NCBI GenBank assembly: GCA_029204225.1
Contig: CM055103.1
Coordinates: 6,632,852-6,696,851 of the forward strand
DNA from: Diphasiastrum complanatum
Taxonomy: Eukaryota; Streptophyta; Lycopodiopsida; Lycopodiales; Lycopodiaceae
Direction: 5' to 3'
Length of the DNA: 64,000 nucleotides
The number at the start of each line of letters is the position of its first letter. Position 1 is the first letter of the stretch. Below, piece by piece: positions 37,020-50,351 of this stretch. A program made the translations under genes and the position numbers. The notes below the pieces were generated by a model, which searched no databases, was not told the origin of the DNA, and saw nothing but the letters and a program-made list of their open reading frames with translations.

Positions 37020-39435
37020 GATGCAAATGCAAGGGTATAATTTTTTTTTTTCGCTTTCTTCATCTTGCTCTTTTGACATGCCTACAACGTGTGTCACGAA
37101 CAGATTTGTCGATTCAGTGCTATCTTTCAGGCCAGTTTTATGCATAGTGGCCATAGATTAGTATAACAGGTGACAGAAAGTTAAAATAATCTAAATTTCA
37201 ATATCCTGTTATAGTAGGATAGCAAAAAGGAAGTGAAGCTTCAACAGACAGTAAAGCTTGTGGAAGCTATTTCTTAATTTTGCTTGACAATACACCATGC
37301 ATTAATGTGGGAGTTTATATTTCACACATGTTTCATGTATGCCATTCCAAAAGGGCTACTGCATGCTTGATATTGAGCCTAGAAATGCCAAAAAGAATGA
37401 AGCTCTTGTAATATATAACATGAAGAAACCAAGTTGAGAAACCAAGTTGTTGCTCATCCCCCTTGATTATACTATTCCTTGACTTTGCTCTGTGGATCTC
37501 TTTCCTACCATCAACAATGCAGTTGCCTTTACTTTATTTTAAGTTTCGAGTTGTTTCTCTATTTTCCTTTTCAAATGGTGGGGCTTGTTTCCAAAGTCCT
37601 CCCAAGTACATCTTCAAGGCAATTTTAAGAGAGGGTTGCAATATAAAAATTTATGATAGGTCCATGCACGGTGTGGTGGTGTATCATGCTTTTGGGCTGG
37701 GCTTGCCCACCGAAGTTCTAGTCCCTGTGCACGCATGGGTTATCAAATTGCTCAAGTTTGATTTGTTATTTATGAAATTGATTCCTATTATTGGTACAGC
37801 TCAAATTTGATGTCTATTATTTAAGACAATTTTGAGTTTGATGGGCTCAAATTTGGTGTCTATAGTGATCAAACTCAACCAATCTTGAGTTTAGTACATT
37901 TACGTTGCTTGAGTTTTAACTATATTGAAGGAATCTCTAAATTTACTTGATATCATTGCTAGAGTACCATCCCATGTTCATGGAATTGATCATTTATCAT
38001 TTGAGAATGCTCATTGAGTGATCAAATTTGAGGAATATCAAGTTTAGAACTTTTAGATAGCTCAAATTTGACGTCTAGCATGTGGTTTTGGTTTTCATTG
38101 CTTGACATAGCTCATTGAATGATTGAATTTGACCAATCTCGAGTGTAGAAACAAAGTGTTTGAGTTTGATCCATTATTTATGAAATTGACTTTTTATCAC
38201 TTAATACAACTCAGATTTGATGTCGAGAAAATTCAAGTTTCATGTCTATCCTTCAATGCTTATAATCAATGTCAAAGAATCTATTGGACCTACACATAAG
38301 GATCAATTTTATTGAAAGAATTGAACCCCTATCGCTCAATATTACTCAGCTACAATGGATGCCAAAATTGATTGAAGTCGTGACTTCAGAAACATGGAGA
38401 TCTATATTTCCAATTGACAATGTAGTAAAAAATATCTCAATCCTATTCTCGAGCCAAAGGCAGTATCTATCAATATATAAATATAAAAATTGTTGTGCAG
38501 TTTTTTTGTTTCGTCATATCATTAATTTCAAAGTTAAGGCTTTGTATGTAATGTGTATTTTGTCAACTTAATGTGTTTAGATAAGATTTAACATTCTTGT
38601 TGGAAAACTATAGATCAACTCTTTTTATCGATTAGCAAATTTTTCATATGATAATAATTGCCCAAAAACATGTATTTTTATTTTAATGTACATGAAATAA
38701 TATGTATTTAAGATTTGGACTTGCAATCTTGTGTGTTGGGTACGACCTTGGTGTTATTATTTTTATTATTGTTTAAAGCATAATGCCTCCATGAGATCGG
38801 AATAATTAAAGAGGGTGCAATATTCTTACGAAAGCAAAACATGAAAAGGAGCACAAATGATTGATCAAGTAGTCGGTGGAACATCTTTGTTGTGAATTAG
38901 TCCCAACCCATCTTCGACTTGAATGGAAGGTACTATATATTTGTAATTGTTGAAAAGAGAGTAGATCGATATTCTTGCAAACGATATTGTAACATTAAGC
39001 TTATCATTCTTATAATTGCAACATGAAATTAGTATAAATATTAGAAATTTGAACAAGATGAATAATGGTGCAACATTTGTCAAAGTTTGAAAAGCACGTT
39101 GTCGTGTTGGAGGTATATTTAATCTATTTAGTACTCATCCTTATCATACACATGTTCATAAAGTGAAAAAAAAGAAAGACTAATACCTTTCACTCAATCA
39201 AAATCCTACATTGGTGTGAACCTTTTACAACTTGATAATCCTATCAACAAGATAAGAGAGATTGATCTTGGATCATCTTTGACATTAGATGAAGATCTAC
39301 TAGATTATTATATTTTTGATTTCACTAGTCACTACACACCTCAAGATGTGGAGGCTATGCATCTTTCCATTCCTCACATCGATCTCACTCCCACCACACC
39401 TTACGTAGATTCTACCAAGGATTCTATTCATTCCA
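37020..39435. other. Intergenic, 3' of SWC6; contains degenerate repeats
   Basis: The first few hundred bases should hold the SWC6 3' UTR, but no clear polyadenylation signal can be fixed. From about 37740 to 38260 phrases such as CTCAAATTTGATGTCTA and TTATTTATGAAATTGA recur at irregular spacing (two larger blocks about 410 bp apart), an old degenerate repeat. The plus-strand frame at 39216-39452 shows no domain. Confidence 0.45.
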
Positions 39436-40440
39436 TGATGTCACACACATAGATTCTATTCGTTAGACAAAACCTCACATGAATCCTATTAGAAATTCTA
39501 TACCATGACGCGACCGATTTTGTCCAACCCACCACAGTCTTGTCTAAAATATACTCATGATCAGGCTTCATTAACTACTTGTGATTTTCAAGAACACACC
39601 AATGCTTACAATGACATGTGCACTCGTAGTGATACTATCTAATGTGTCTCAAACTGACAACAATTTGTTCATGTATTTATTGCTATAGAGCTGAATGTAT
39701 ACTACAAGAATTGTTCTACTATTTTGCCCAAGCTCTATTTGCTCTTATCATACAACTCAAAACATATATTCTTTCGGACCAACAAGTATTTACCACAATC
39801 ACTTTGAATTAACTATTAAAGATTCGATAGATGTAATGGTGTTTTGGTTATTTTGAACTTAGCACAATTGCTATATATTTTCTAGCAATCATGCTTCTTT
39901 AGGAACTTGTATTAAGTAATAATTCATTACTCGATGTCTTACTTTGAAACAAGACGTATTTTGAAATATAAAATGGAATCTCGAAATTTGAATATAAAAA
40001 AATTGAATCTAGAAGGTTGAAGTACCTAAGGCATATATTTTTAAGAACAAGATTGAAAGTCATGATATCAAAATATATAACACATCATATGTGTTCTGCC
40101 CAAACTATGCTTCTAATGATTATTATAGATTGATTATTCTATTAGTTAATGACATATTTGACTCACCTTATACATTTAGAACTTTTTAGGTGTTTTGGAC
40201 TATATGGCTCCAAACAATAGCAAGCAAATGACTTCACAATAGGTTTGAATGAAAATTTTCATTTATGATAGTTTTTTTTGTATGAATACTTACTCATGTA
40301 CACTGATATCAAAGCTCCAGATGTAGGATTTACGTCAGCTATTGATCTTAGTTTTATATAATATACGTTCATATGATCATATTCCCCAACTTGATTGTGT
40401 ATTATACTATGAGTGCTATTTGGTTTTGGTTAATTCATTC
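39436..40440 (+). repeat. Dispersed repeat family, copy C
   Basis: This is the best-preserved copy of the family and the reverse partner of B. Its right terminus, ...ATTTGGTTTTGGTTA, is followed at once by the 3' end of a copia polyprotein. No terminal inverted repeat, no coding capacity and no poly(A) tail are visible, so the class stays open. Confidence 0.75.
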
Positions 40441-40550
40441 TGACCAAATAGATGGTTGTTGATATATTCACTAAGCCCTTAGACAAGGGATTGTTTGAAA
40501 GGAAAAGAGCCAACTTAGAATAATAAGACTACCATTCTTTGAGAGGGAGC
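40441..40550 (+). pseudogene. Ty1/copia RNase H end and polypurine tract
   Basis: The plus strand gives QMVVDIFTKPLDKGLFERK, the conserved end of copia RNase H (ADIFTK-x-L), followed by degenerate codons and the polypurine tract TTTGAGAGGGAGC ending at 40550. The rest of the element upstream is replaced by repeat copy C. Confidence 0.75.
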
Positions 40551-41300
40551 TGAAGAAACATGAAGTTTCTACCCACAAAGCATTGCTAGCTTATGAAAAA
40601 CTGAAGGAAACCAAAGGTCAACACTTACAATCAAGAAGCAAGACCATGGCTCACGACAAGAAGCCGCCAAGACACCGCAAGATGAAACTTATGGTTGCCT
40701 ACGAAGTAAACCAAAGGCAACCGCCAAGCTGGAGCTTGCGGACACCTATGAAGCAAACCGAAGGCAATCCACGAAGGCTAATTGAAGGTCGCCGCAAAGT
40801 CAATGAATATGGTTCACAATGGTTCTCTCCTTCACGACCGCAAGGCACCGTAATGCGGTCACAGACGGACACCAAAACGGTGGATCTTCATGACCCAAGT
40901 ACCAGGAAGATCAAGCAAAGTACCAAATGCAAAACAAACTCCACGGACGAAGGAGACGACAAAATAGAAGCCGTTAGAACATGCTTAAACTAGTTCATCA
41001 TTAGATTAAACCATTTTCCTCTGTTTCTATATAAACATGATGAAGATTGAGTTGCAAAGCATTGGTTGATGAGTTGGTTCATGTAAGCGTCCGCTAGTAA
41101 GCGATACCAATTGATTGATGTCAGAGTCCGCTAGTAAGCGAGACTAGTTAAGGAGTTAGAATTCATAAGAGACGAAGATTCTCTTGTGTCAATGCGCTGT
41201 ACAGTATGCCAAGTAGCGCACACAAAGATCATTTGAGAATATAGATGCTATTTGCACATCTTGCCCCTTGTGTATAATCTTGAATGCCTTTATGCTTGTT
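40551..41300 (+). mobile_element. Copia 3' LTR (start certain, end uncertain)
   Basis: The LTR starts TGAAGAAACATGAAG directly after the polypurine tract. A TATA-like TCTATATAAAC lies at 41026-41036. The open frame at 40583-40993 inside it is not a gene; it is a U3 region with repeated AGGCAACC/CGCCAAG-like phrases. The matching 5' LTR is not in the window, so the end near 41300 is a guess. The start resembles that of the minus-strand copia at 42553-45209 (TGAAGAAACTAAAAG). Confidence 0.55.
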
Positions 41301-41749
41301 CATTGTTCATGTGTATTTAGCTGTCATTAAGTTTTTTTTGCACATAGGCTCATTAATTGAATGATCATAAAATCAGTACTAGATAGGCAGTGTCCATCTA
41401 GGGCTTAAAGGAGGATAGATCTCAGTTAGCAGCAGTAGCCTGTGGCCGAGAGTTTGTCGACTCACTCTAAGCTTAATCATAGGAATATGAGCAGAGAGTG
41501 CATTATTAGACATAGCAGACATTAGAGCACCTCATAAATCCCTCGTTGACCAGATCACAACAGTGGTCACAAAGCGTGAGGTTGAAAAGCATCTCATCTC
41601 GTACCAGATTTCATCAATTTCTTGATTGAATGCAACTAAGGTCAAGTCGCCAGTTGGAGATCAAGAACCATCAACAAGCCATACCTAAACTCAAAGAATC
41701 CAACAGTAGTTCAATATGGTAGCCAACGACCCATATACACTCCAAGAGA

Positions 41750-42555
<806 letters not shown>

Positions 42556-43162
42556 AATCTAGGGAACTCATTAAGTTAAAGCTCTAATCAAAAGAAATGC
42601 ATTAGGCGTAGTCAAAAATTGATTCTAGTTTCTTGTCACTATCCTTTGTGCATCAGCTGCCTTTTGCCCGTTACTTCATGCTGCAACCTTCACATTTTGC
42701 TAAAAGACGCCTTTGCGAATTTAAGGGCAGTGTCGCATTTTCAAGGGCAATGTCGCTTTTTCCGAAGGGTGAAAAACCTGACAGTGTCACTTTTTCTTGA
42801 AGGGCAAAAAAGGCGACAGGCCTAAAAAATATTTTCCAGGGCATTTGGAGACAGTGTCGCTTTTGCAAAAAATGCAATAGTAGGCCAGAAAACATTTCTA
42901 AGGGGTTTATAAGAGTGTCGCAATTTTTGCAAAAGTGCAAAAAATACGATAGTGTTGGGAAAGTTGGCCAGAATTATTTTCCAAGTGTTTTTGACTTAGT
43001 GATGTATTTTTCCCATGACCAAAAATTGCGAACTGTGCGACAAAACAGTTCAAAAATGTAAACTGTTCGAAACATAGAGTCAATATGCAACAGTCATAAA
43101 AAACAGTAAAGAAAAACTAAGAAAAATGCTAAGGCTTTGAAGAATATAAACTTTTAGTTTCT

Positions 43163-43561
43163 TCAGCTCCCTCTCAAAGTTGGTATTTTTTTTATTCCTA
43201 GGCTCACATGCTGCTTCTTAAAAATTGCCTTGTGAAGAGGCTTTGTGAAAATATCAGTCACCATCTGCTTTGTTGGAATAAACTCGGTCTTCAGCCTGTC
43301 TTTCACAACTAGATCTCTTATCAGATGATATCTGATAGCAATGTGTTTTGTCCTGGAATGAAACACTGGATCCTTCGTTAGATGAATGGCGGATGTGTTA
43401 TCTATGAACAGTAGCAGTGGCTCGATGTTGGAGTTCTCTCCCAATTTGTCAAGAAACTGCTTGAGCCATGTAAGCTCGTTCGCCATCTTGGCTACTGCAA
43501 CATATTCTGCTTCGGAGGATGATTGCACAGTTATGGTCTGCTTTCTGTTGACCCATATCAT
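43163..43561 (-). pseudogene. Copia RNase H C-terminal part
   Basis: An open frame of 132 residues holds the C-terminal half of RNase H (SSSEAEYVA, WLKQFLDKLG, DNTSAIHLTKDPVFHSRTKHI, IPTKQMVTDIFTK), in family order. It encodes only the second half of the domain because the internal deletion removed everything upstream. The frame stays open, suggesting fairly recent loss. Confidence 0.85.
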
Positions 43562-43610
43562 AGCTGCATCGGCTGCTATTGTGCATCTTCCCGAGACACA
43601 CTTGCTTCGT

Positions 43611-43910
43611 TTAAAATCTGATCAGCAAATTGTCCCACATTTCTCTCGCATTGGAGAGTGCGGCTAGATCAAGCGTCAAGCTATCTTCGATGGAGGAAGA
43701 TAGGATGGCTATTGCCTTGTCGTTTGTTTCTCTCCATTCCCATAGCTCTTTGCCAGTAGTTGTGGGTATCTCTTCTGTGCCATCAACCCAGGACCATAGA
43801 CCTTCTCCTTTTAGTATGAGAGAAGTCTTCACCTTCCATGCTAGGAAGTTTGAACTTGAGGAGTCAAGGATCGTGCAGATCTTTGATTGAATGCTGCTAA
43901 TGGATGTCAT
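43611..43910 (-). pseudogene. Copia gag N-terminal part
   Basis: Begins MTSISSIQSK about 90 bp after the primer-binding site and contains FLAWKVKTSLILKGEGLWSW and IEDSLTLDLAALSNAREMWD, the DUF4219/UBN2 copia gag pattern. It ends at the internal deletion junction after 99 codons. Confidence 0.8.
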
Positions 43911-45209
43911 AGCCTGAAGGAATCAGACAGGGGTCTGATACCACTATTCCAGAATCAACCGCGTGTTGATAGAGCTAAAGGGATCTGATAGAGCTGAAAG
44001 GCTCTGATACCACTGATGGAAATCGACCTGGATCCCTGCTACCACTGAACGAAGTTTGGGATCTCGGGTTGAATCGGAGATGAAGACCAGATAGAGCCGA
44101 CTTGGCAGCCATAGCTACTACTACTGACTACGGTCTGATTCTCTTCCAAGCTCTAGATTGCTTTTGATAATCTGTTGTAAAATTAAACTTGTAAACAACA
44201 TATAATATTGAGTAAAACAACAGCGGAAATTTATCTACTAGTAGCATGCATTCCAAAATTGTAGATCATACACAATATAGAACTGAACATTACGAAAATT
44301 GCTTCTATTATCAGAACTGAATTTTCAATATATTTTTTTAGCCTTGTCTGTTTCCCAAATCAGCGCATTGGTGCAAGAGAGATTTTCTCTCTCACGACTA
44401 ATATGACTAGCTACTGCTAATCTGTAAATTCACTCTTCGAGCTATATCAAGCTCTTACAGTTTTGTGACAATATCAGTCTGTATCTATATCCATGATATC
44501 CTTCCTCTTTCTCTCTCTAGTTTTTTGTATCCTTCGTTGATCCTTTATGTGATCAATCTAGGGAACTAATTAAGTTAAAACTCTAATCAAAAGAAATGCA
44601 TTAGGCTTATTGAAAAACTGATTATAGTTTCCTGTCACTGTCCTCCATGCATCAGTCGCTTTCTGCCAGTTACTTCACACAACAGAACTTCGCATTTTGC
44701 TAAAAGACGCCTTCACAATTTTAAGGGCAGTGTCGCATTTTCAAGGGCAGTGTCGCTTTTTTCGAAGGGCAAAAAACACGACAATGTTGCATTTTCCCGA
44801 AGGGCGAAAAAGGCGGCAGGCTTGAAAAATATTTTCTAAGGCATTTAGAGACAATGTCGCATTTTCCCGAAAGGCGAAAAACTCGACAGTGTCGCTTTTT
44901 TCCGAAATGCAAAAAATGCGACAGTAGGCCAGAAAACATTTCCAAGGCATTTATAAGACAGTGTCGCAATTTTCGCAAAAGTGCGAAAAATGCGACAATG
45001 TCAGGAGAGTTGGCCAAAATTATTTTCTAAGTGTTTTTGGCTTAGTGATGTATTTTCCTCATGACCAAAAATTGTGAACTATGCGACGAAACAATTAAAA
45101 AATGCAGACTGTGCGAAACATAGTTCAAAATGCAACCGTCAAAAAAACCAGCAAAGAAAAACTAAGAAAAATGCTAAGGCTTTGAAGGATAGAAACTCTT
45201 AGTTTCTTT

Positions 45210-46320
45210 CTAGGATCGACAAATTTGGGACTAGATTATTCCTCAGCTACTTTTGAAAATTCAAAATTGTAGTGAACACCTTAATTTTCATATAACAAAT
45301 TTGGATAAGGTAGATATAATCTTCAATAAGGAGTGATTTTAAGCCAAGAATGAGTCATTGAAAAAGAGTTATGTTACTCATAGTTTGTCATTTTGGCACA
45401 ATGGCTCATTGATAGATTCTAAATGATGTCAGTAATCAAACACTCCTTTTATATATCTACTTTGGAAGTTAATAAATACTTGGATGACTATGAGTATAAT
45501 GTTTATTTATGTATTTTAAAAGATGTAACTTATGTAGATGAGCATGTTATTAAGAGTCGAAACATTGGTTTGTCGCAAATGCCTTTAAGTGTATTCTTAA
45601 TAACCCTTAAGGTGAGGATTCAATTGAAGGTAAAGCATTTAGGAGGCTTAGGCATGAATTTGCTAACATTTTTTTCCTGAGCACCTACTTGAAGGCCTAC
45701 CTCCTTCTAGGAGTGCATACCATCATATAGAATTGGTTTTTGATAGTGCCCCTATATCGTTATTCTCTTATAGGGCGAGCTTGAAGGAAGAGGATGAAAT
45801 AGCTAGACAACTTTTGGAGTATCTTAGGATGTGTCATATTAGACCTAGAAAGTCTCCTTAGAGAGCACTAATCATTCTAGTTAGCAAAAAGAATGGAGGC
45901 ACCCCACTCACCTCCGTATTGACTTTAAAAGGATGAATAAGATGACCATCAAGAACACTATATCTCTGATCGTATGAAGAATACTATATCTCTAACCTAG
46001 AATGGATGATCCAATGGATCATCTAAATGGAACAAAGTATTTCTCTAAGATAAACCTTAGATTAAGTTACCATTAGATAGATATTAGGGATGAGGATGTT
46101 CTTAAGGCTGGTTTTCGATCCAGTTGTGGCCATTACGAGGTTTTGGTGTTACCATTTGGACTCTCAAATGCACCTACCATATTCCAATAGATGATGAATG
46201 ATATTCTTTGCAAATATCTAGGAAAATGCATGGTAGTGTATTTAGATGGCATATTAATTTATGGTCAGACCCTTGACGAGCATGAAGAGCATATTCATAT
46301 TGTCTTAGAGCTTCTAACCG
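45210..46320 (+). pseudogene. Ty3/gypsy pre-RT and reverse transcriptase, decayed
   Basis: The left 545 bp match 317-860 reversed. From 45720, shifting frames give the RT core: PRKSP and LVSKKNGG, the MNKMTIKN region, FRSSCGHYEVLVLPFGLSNAP followed by TIFQ, and then YLDGILIYGQTLDEHEEH. In gypsy RT the catalytic box is Y-L/V-DD, so the second Asp is changed to Gly. At least five frameshifts or stops are present (one directly after TIFQ). RNase H and integrase are missing. It is a dead copy, further cut by the copia insertion at 45209. Confidence 0.85.
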
Positions 46321-46329
46321 TACCGATGT

Positions 46330-48990
46330 TATCCAGACAAGAACGTAGAAACACCGAAACAAGGAACCAACCAATTCCACTGCTACAGGGGCTACTAGTG
46401 GCTCATTGGGTTCCTTATATGTTGGAGAATACCCTAATTTAATAGTCAAACAAGGCAATTCTAGATAAATGAAGGAGTGGGTACAAGAAGCGCAAGCACT
46501 GGCATCAATCCAAGATTGATGTATAAAAACATACATAAGGGATGGAGGATAGATATGCAATACCAAGAATGATCTTGTAGAATATATTCATGGTAATTGG
46601 TTGGTAGAGAAAACAAAATCGGTCTGTATGCCCAAAATGTCTACATTCCTGTTACAGTCATCTCATTGATATGCATTTTTGACAAGGCAACATTTGGTGT
46701 CCAATTATGGAAGACCTTAAAAGAAGAGGACACATGTGCCTTATTTGGTCTATACTCCCAACAATTAGTGACATTTCTACATCCCTATCACAATCATCTC
46801 ATTGCTAAGCATTTACAAGACAACATTTAGTGTCCAACTATGGAAGAACTTAAAAGAAGAGGACAAATGTGCCTTATTTTCCAAGACATGTTATTGAGAC
46901 AACTAACATTAGTGCCATAAAAGCAGGAGTTAAAAAAAAAAAATCTACATGGAGATTCAAAACAATAGTAGTGCAAAAATGGTAGTAATTTAAATAATCA
47001 TCATCTTGAGTATGAACATATTACACAAGAACATGAGAATTTTGGGTAGCCAAGATGCCTAATTGACACTAAACTACATACACTTAGGAGCTATTGTGAG
47101 TGAGTGGGAGGCAGGTATGGGGCGACAATTCTCCACCACACTTTCAGAATGACCATTTGTTTTAAAAGCCCACACCTTGTTTTATTTTGAAATGCTACCT
47201 AACATACACTACACTTTGAAACCTACACCCTTTGTTAATGTTGAAGGTATCAATGTATTAGGACCTTCAACATTGCCTTCCTTCCACTTAGAAGTTTATT
47301 TCAAAGCAATTGTCCTATTGTTTTCTCTATAATGACCTTGATCAAAGCCATGAAATCAATCATATTTGGATGACATGTGTACTTCAATCAAGGTGGTTGT
47401 GTCACACCAACCTTGATCTAGATTACTAAATCTCATTTTGATAACAATTGTACCTCCATTGTTAGCCTTTGTGTTGCAATTACCTTGATCGAGTTTAGGG
47501 CATTCCCTTTTGATGAGTTATGTACTTCCATCAAGCTCATGTAACAAAATTATCTCAATCAAGGTCGTAGTGTCACACTTATCTCTCGACAACATATATA
47601 CCTTGATTGATGTTGTTGTGCCATACATACCTTCATAAAAGTCTTTTTTGGTCTTTTAATGACATATATACCTTGATTGAGGCTTTGTGTCATTTGTACC
47701 TTGATCAAGATCATGGAACACACTTCCTCCATGTGTGTGTCTCAGAGTCATCTTTTGATGATATATGTACTTCTTTCAAGGTTATATCTTTGTGAAACTG
47801 ACCAAAGTGTTAAGATTCGTGTTTTTTATGATAGATAGAGAAGACAATCAATGAATGTCCACCAGTGAATTGGTATGCCTTGGAAAGACATTGAGTTATT
47901 CAGATTGTGCCATGTGGACTTGAACAAATGTCCCCTAAGCAACTTGTAGGACCTACATACCTCAAGTTTTCTACACCTTTGTTCAAAAGAGTCACAAACT
48001 ATTCAAGAATAACATAAAGCTTGTATCGATTCATTGTGAATACATTTATAAATTCATATGATAACTTTTGAAATACCAAAAAAAAAAACATATAAAAATA
48101 CTTTTGGTAATGACAAATGTATAATAAGTTGTGCTTGATTATTCCTAGGGCTTCCATGTGACTGAAAATTGTTACGAATCCCATAAAGCTTACTATGCTT
48201 AGGATGTATGAATTAAAGTCTAACCTAAACAAGAATCACATAATCACACAAGTTGCTTGCAGCTCAATAAGCTAAGAGTGCTCCTCCTCATAAGGTTCTA
48301 TTCTTTCAAGTAAAAAATGACAATAAAAATTGGGAGAGAGAGAAATTAGTGGCCATCGGTTTAAACATAGATCGTAATTTCTATGCCAGGATCCGTAAGC
48401 ACAAGTAGTTGTCCATCTGTAGTACAGACTATGAGGTTGGTATTATCTTGATCAGGGCTATTGCAGTTACACTCTGTGCAAGTTGTAATTTGAATCTATG
48501 TAGTATCTGCATAAAATTCGATTGCATTAGTAGGAGAAAAGACATCTTATAGAAGCGCAGACATGATAAAAGGCATCCCATTATTTGTGACCGCTTTTTT
48601 TTTCCCTTAAAAATTTGTTCAAAGCATAATATCTGGTGTAAGAGGTCTCACCTTGAGGGAGTAGAGATCTAGGAGAATCACCGAAGGTGAAAAGTCCAAA
48701 ATCACGGAAAAATCTGACCTACTACTAGTCCTTTCTTCAGTCTGTTTCTTGTCTACATTAACAGCTTCATTAATGTAGAACCTAATCATGGGCAAGACCA
48801 AGGGTCGAGATCTTTTTTAGTGAATTTAGTGAATTTGTTTTGGAGCTAATCCTTTTTTACATTTGCAAGACATGATAGGATATGTAGTTTAAGCAGTTTT
48901 TGCTACAGCATTTAATTAAGAGCACAACTAAGGTGTCACTGTTTGCTGACTCTTGAGTCTTGACTTGGAACTCCTCATAACAACAACACG
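46330..48990. other. No recognisable gene; tandem and degenerate repeats
   Basis: A 136-bp unit is present twice (about 46630-46765 and 46766-46890), sharing TTAAAAGAAGAGGACA and ATGTGCCTTATTT. Between about 47330 and 47800 phrases such as ATATATACCTTGATTGA and GTTGTGTCAC recur every 50-100 bp, an old irregular array. I see no gene in 48000-48990. Confidence 0.5.
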
Positions 48991-48997
48991 CATTCAT

Positions 48998-49371
48998 TTA
49001 TGTAGACTCATTGTCAGAAAACGGGTGCGAATAACCCACAAAGCCAGACCCCCGGACATCAATTGAGGCTGCAAGTCTGGTGCCGCCGGGGCAACCATTC
49101 ACTAAACTCTGCCAGAGATTTTGGAGTATAGTAATACAGTCTTGAGCGTAGGCGTTGCTGATGTAGCAGCTCGCCTTTCCGTACACTGTTACTTCTGCGG
49201 TGAAAGGGAGTGAATATGTGTTTGGGCTGTTGTCGGGTGTTGTGTGCAAGCTGAGTTGCTGTTGTATTTGTTGGATGTATGGGATGCGAGGATCGGTCGG
49301 AGCTAGTACGGTAGGATTGCAAATAGGGGTGCCCAAGGGGGTAGCATAAATGCCTTGATCATTGATATTCA
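48998..49371 (-). CDS. Ginkbilobin-2-like / DUF26 cysteine-rich secreted protein, exon (partial gene)
   Basis: The minus-strand frame runs from 49371 to a stop at 48998 (about 124 codons). There is no in-frame ATG, and an in-frame TAA lies just upstream, but an AG precedes TGAATATC, so it reads best as a final exon starting at 49371. The order of features follows the Gnk2/DUF26 fold: an early Cys (PICNP), a helix-like PYIQQIQQQLSLHT, then VTVYGKASC, QDC, a helix ILQNLWQSLVNGC and a closing GFVGYSHPF. In the family YG-x-A-x-C is followed by C-x8-C-x2-C. Here the spacing is C-x9-C, the next Cys is replaced (ITI-L), and a later conserved Cys is also missing (IDV). Gnk2-type proteins are secreted and some bind mannose and inhibit fungi. 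Exon 1 with a signal peptide was not found. Confidence 0.5.
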
Positions 49372-49372
49372 C

Positions 49373-50340
49373 TTAGATCCCAGCAACAAAAATTGTAGGC
49401 TATATAATATATAGATATCTATTTATTCCTTCTACTTTTTGCGTGACAAGACCGGAGTCGTTCATCCGTGTGACAGGAAAAAGCACTTCGACATAGATCC
49501 TTGTCAGACGTCCCATCACCTCCCAGTCCTCACATTTTCCAGCAAGAAAATCCATGTACTACAGAAGCTCCTGATCCAAACATGGAGGCAGCATATTGCC
49601 AGAATTGGCTGCCTCTACGGCTGCATTTCTCCTGCCCTGATTTGCTCCCCAATCCACAATGAATGCTCACATTTTGCTATATAATATTATGCTTGCTGAA
49701 TGTTGATAAACCAACTTACTATCAAACAATCATAATCATACCCATTTTTCCTTATGTCTTGCTGGCTTAATTGATGCTACAAGTTGCGAAGTAAAAGCCC
49801 TACATCACAAACAACTGTAACTATTTCTCGGTTTGTAGTAGTGTGAATGCAGCCTAAAAAAAGGTAAAGTTACAGCCTAATTACAGCAAGGACAAATTTA
49901 GTAGTAGGAGTAGCCCGTAATCTTCTGATAGGATATCCTCCAACCTTTTTGCTTAGCATTCTTCTAATATCTAGTATTGATTAAGAGAGTCGTTTGGTAA
50001 TTAATTAGCATTTTGTTTTTCATTTCAGTTCTTTGTGAGAGAGATTTACCAGCAATAATTGTGCTTGCCTCTCTAATTCCTTTAAAGAGTAGCTTTTCTC
50101 CATTTTCCACTCTAGTTCTTTGAATCAATGAAGTATTTGCCTTAATAAGTTTTAGTACTTAACTCCAGTTTTACGTAGAATTGCACCAACTAGTTAGCCT
50201 ATTCACTTTGACTTTCTCTAGTTTCCGGTTTTACGTATTCTATGGTTTTTTTACAGCATGTCACATAATCTACGCATTTGAGCAGTTTTTTTAAAGTGAG
50301 TGAATCTTGTAATTGTAAGAAGCTTTCTAAGAACCGTCAG
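49373..50340. other. No recognisable gene
   Basis: This stretch should contain the missing first exon of the DUF26-like gene if that gene is complete. I could not identify a convincing signal peptide on the minus strand. The stretch 49980-50340 may be leader sequence of the copia gag that starts at 50352. Confidence 0.4.
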
Positions 50341-50351
50341 CTTTTTCAACA

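Noticed and set aside
40583-40993. 136-residue plus-strand ORF as a gene
   Set aside because: It lies inside the copia LTR that begins at 40551, is very rich in Lys/Pro/Gln and has no domain; it is U3 sequence.
42671-42940. ORFs rich in CHCPF-like phrases (also 44721-45017)
   Set aside because: They are translations of the LTR minisatellite, not proteins.
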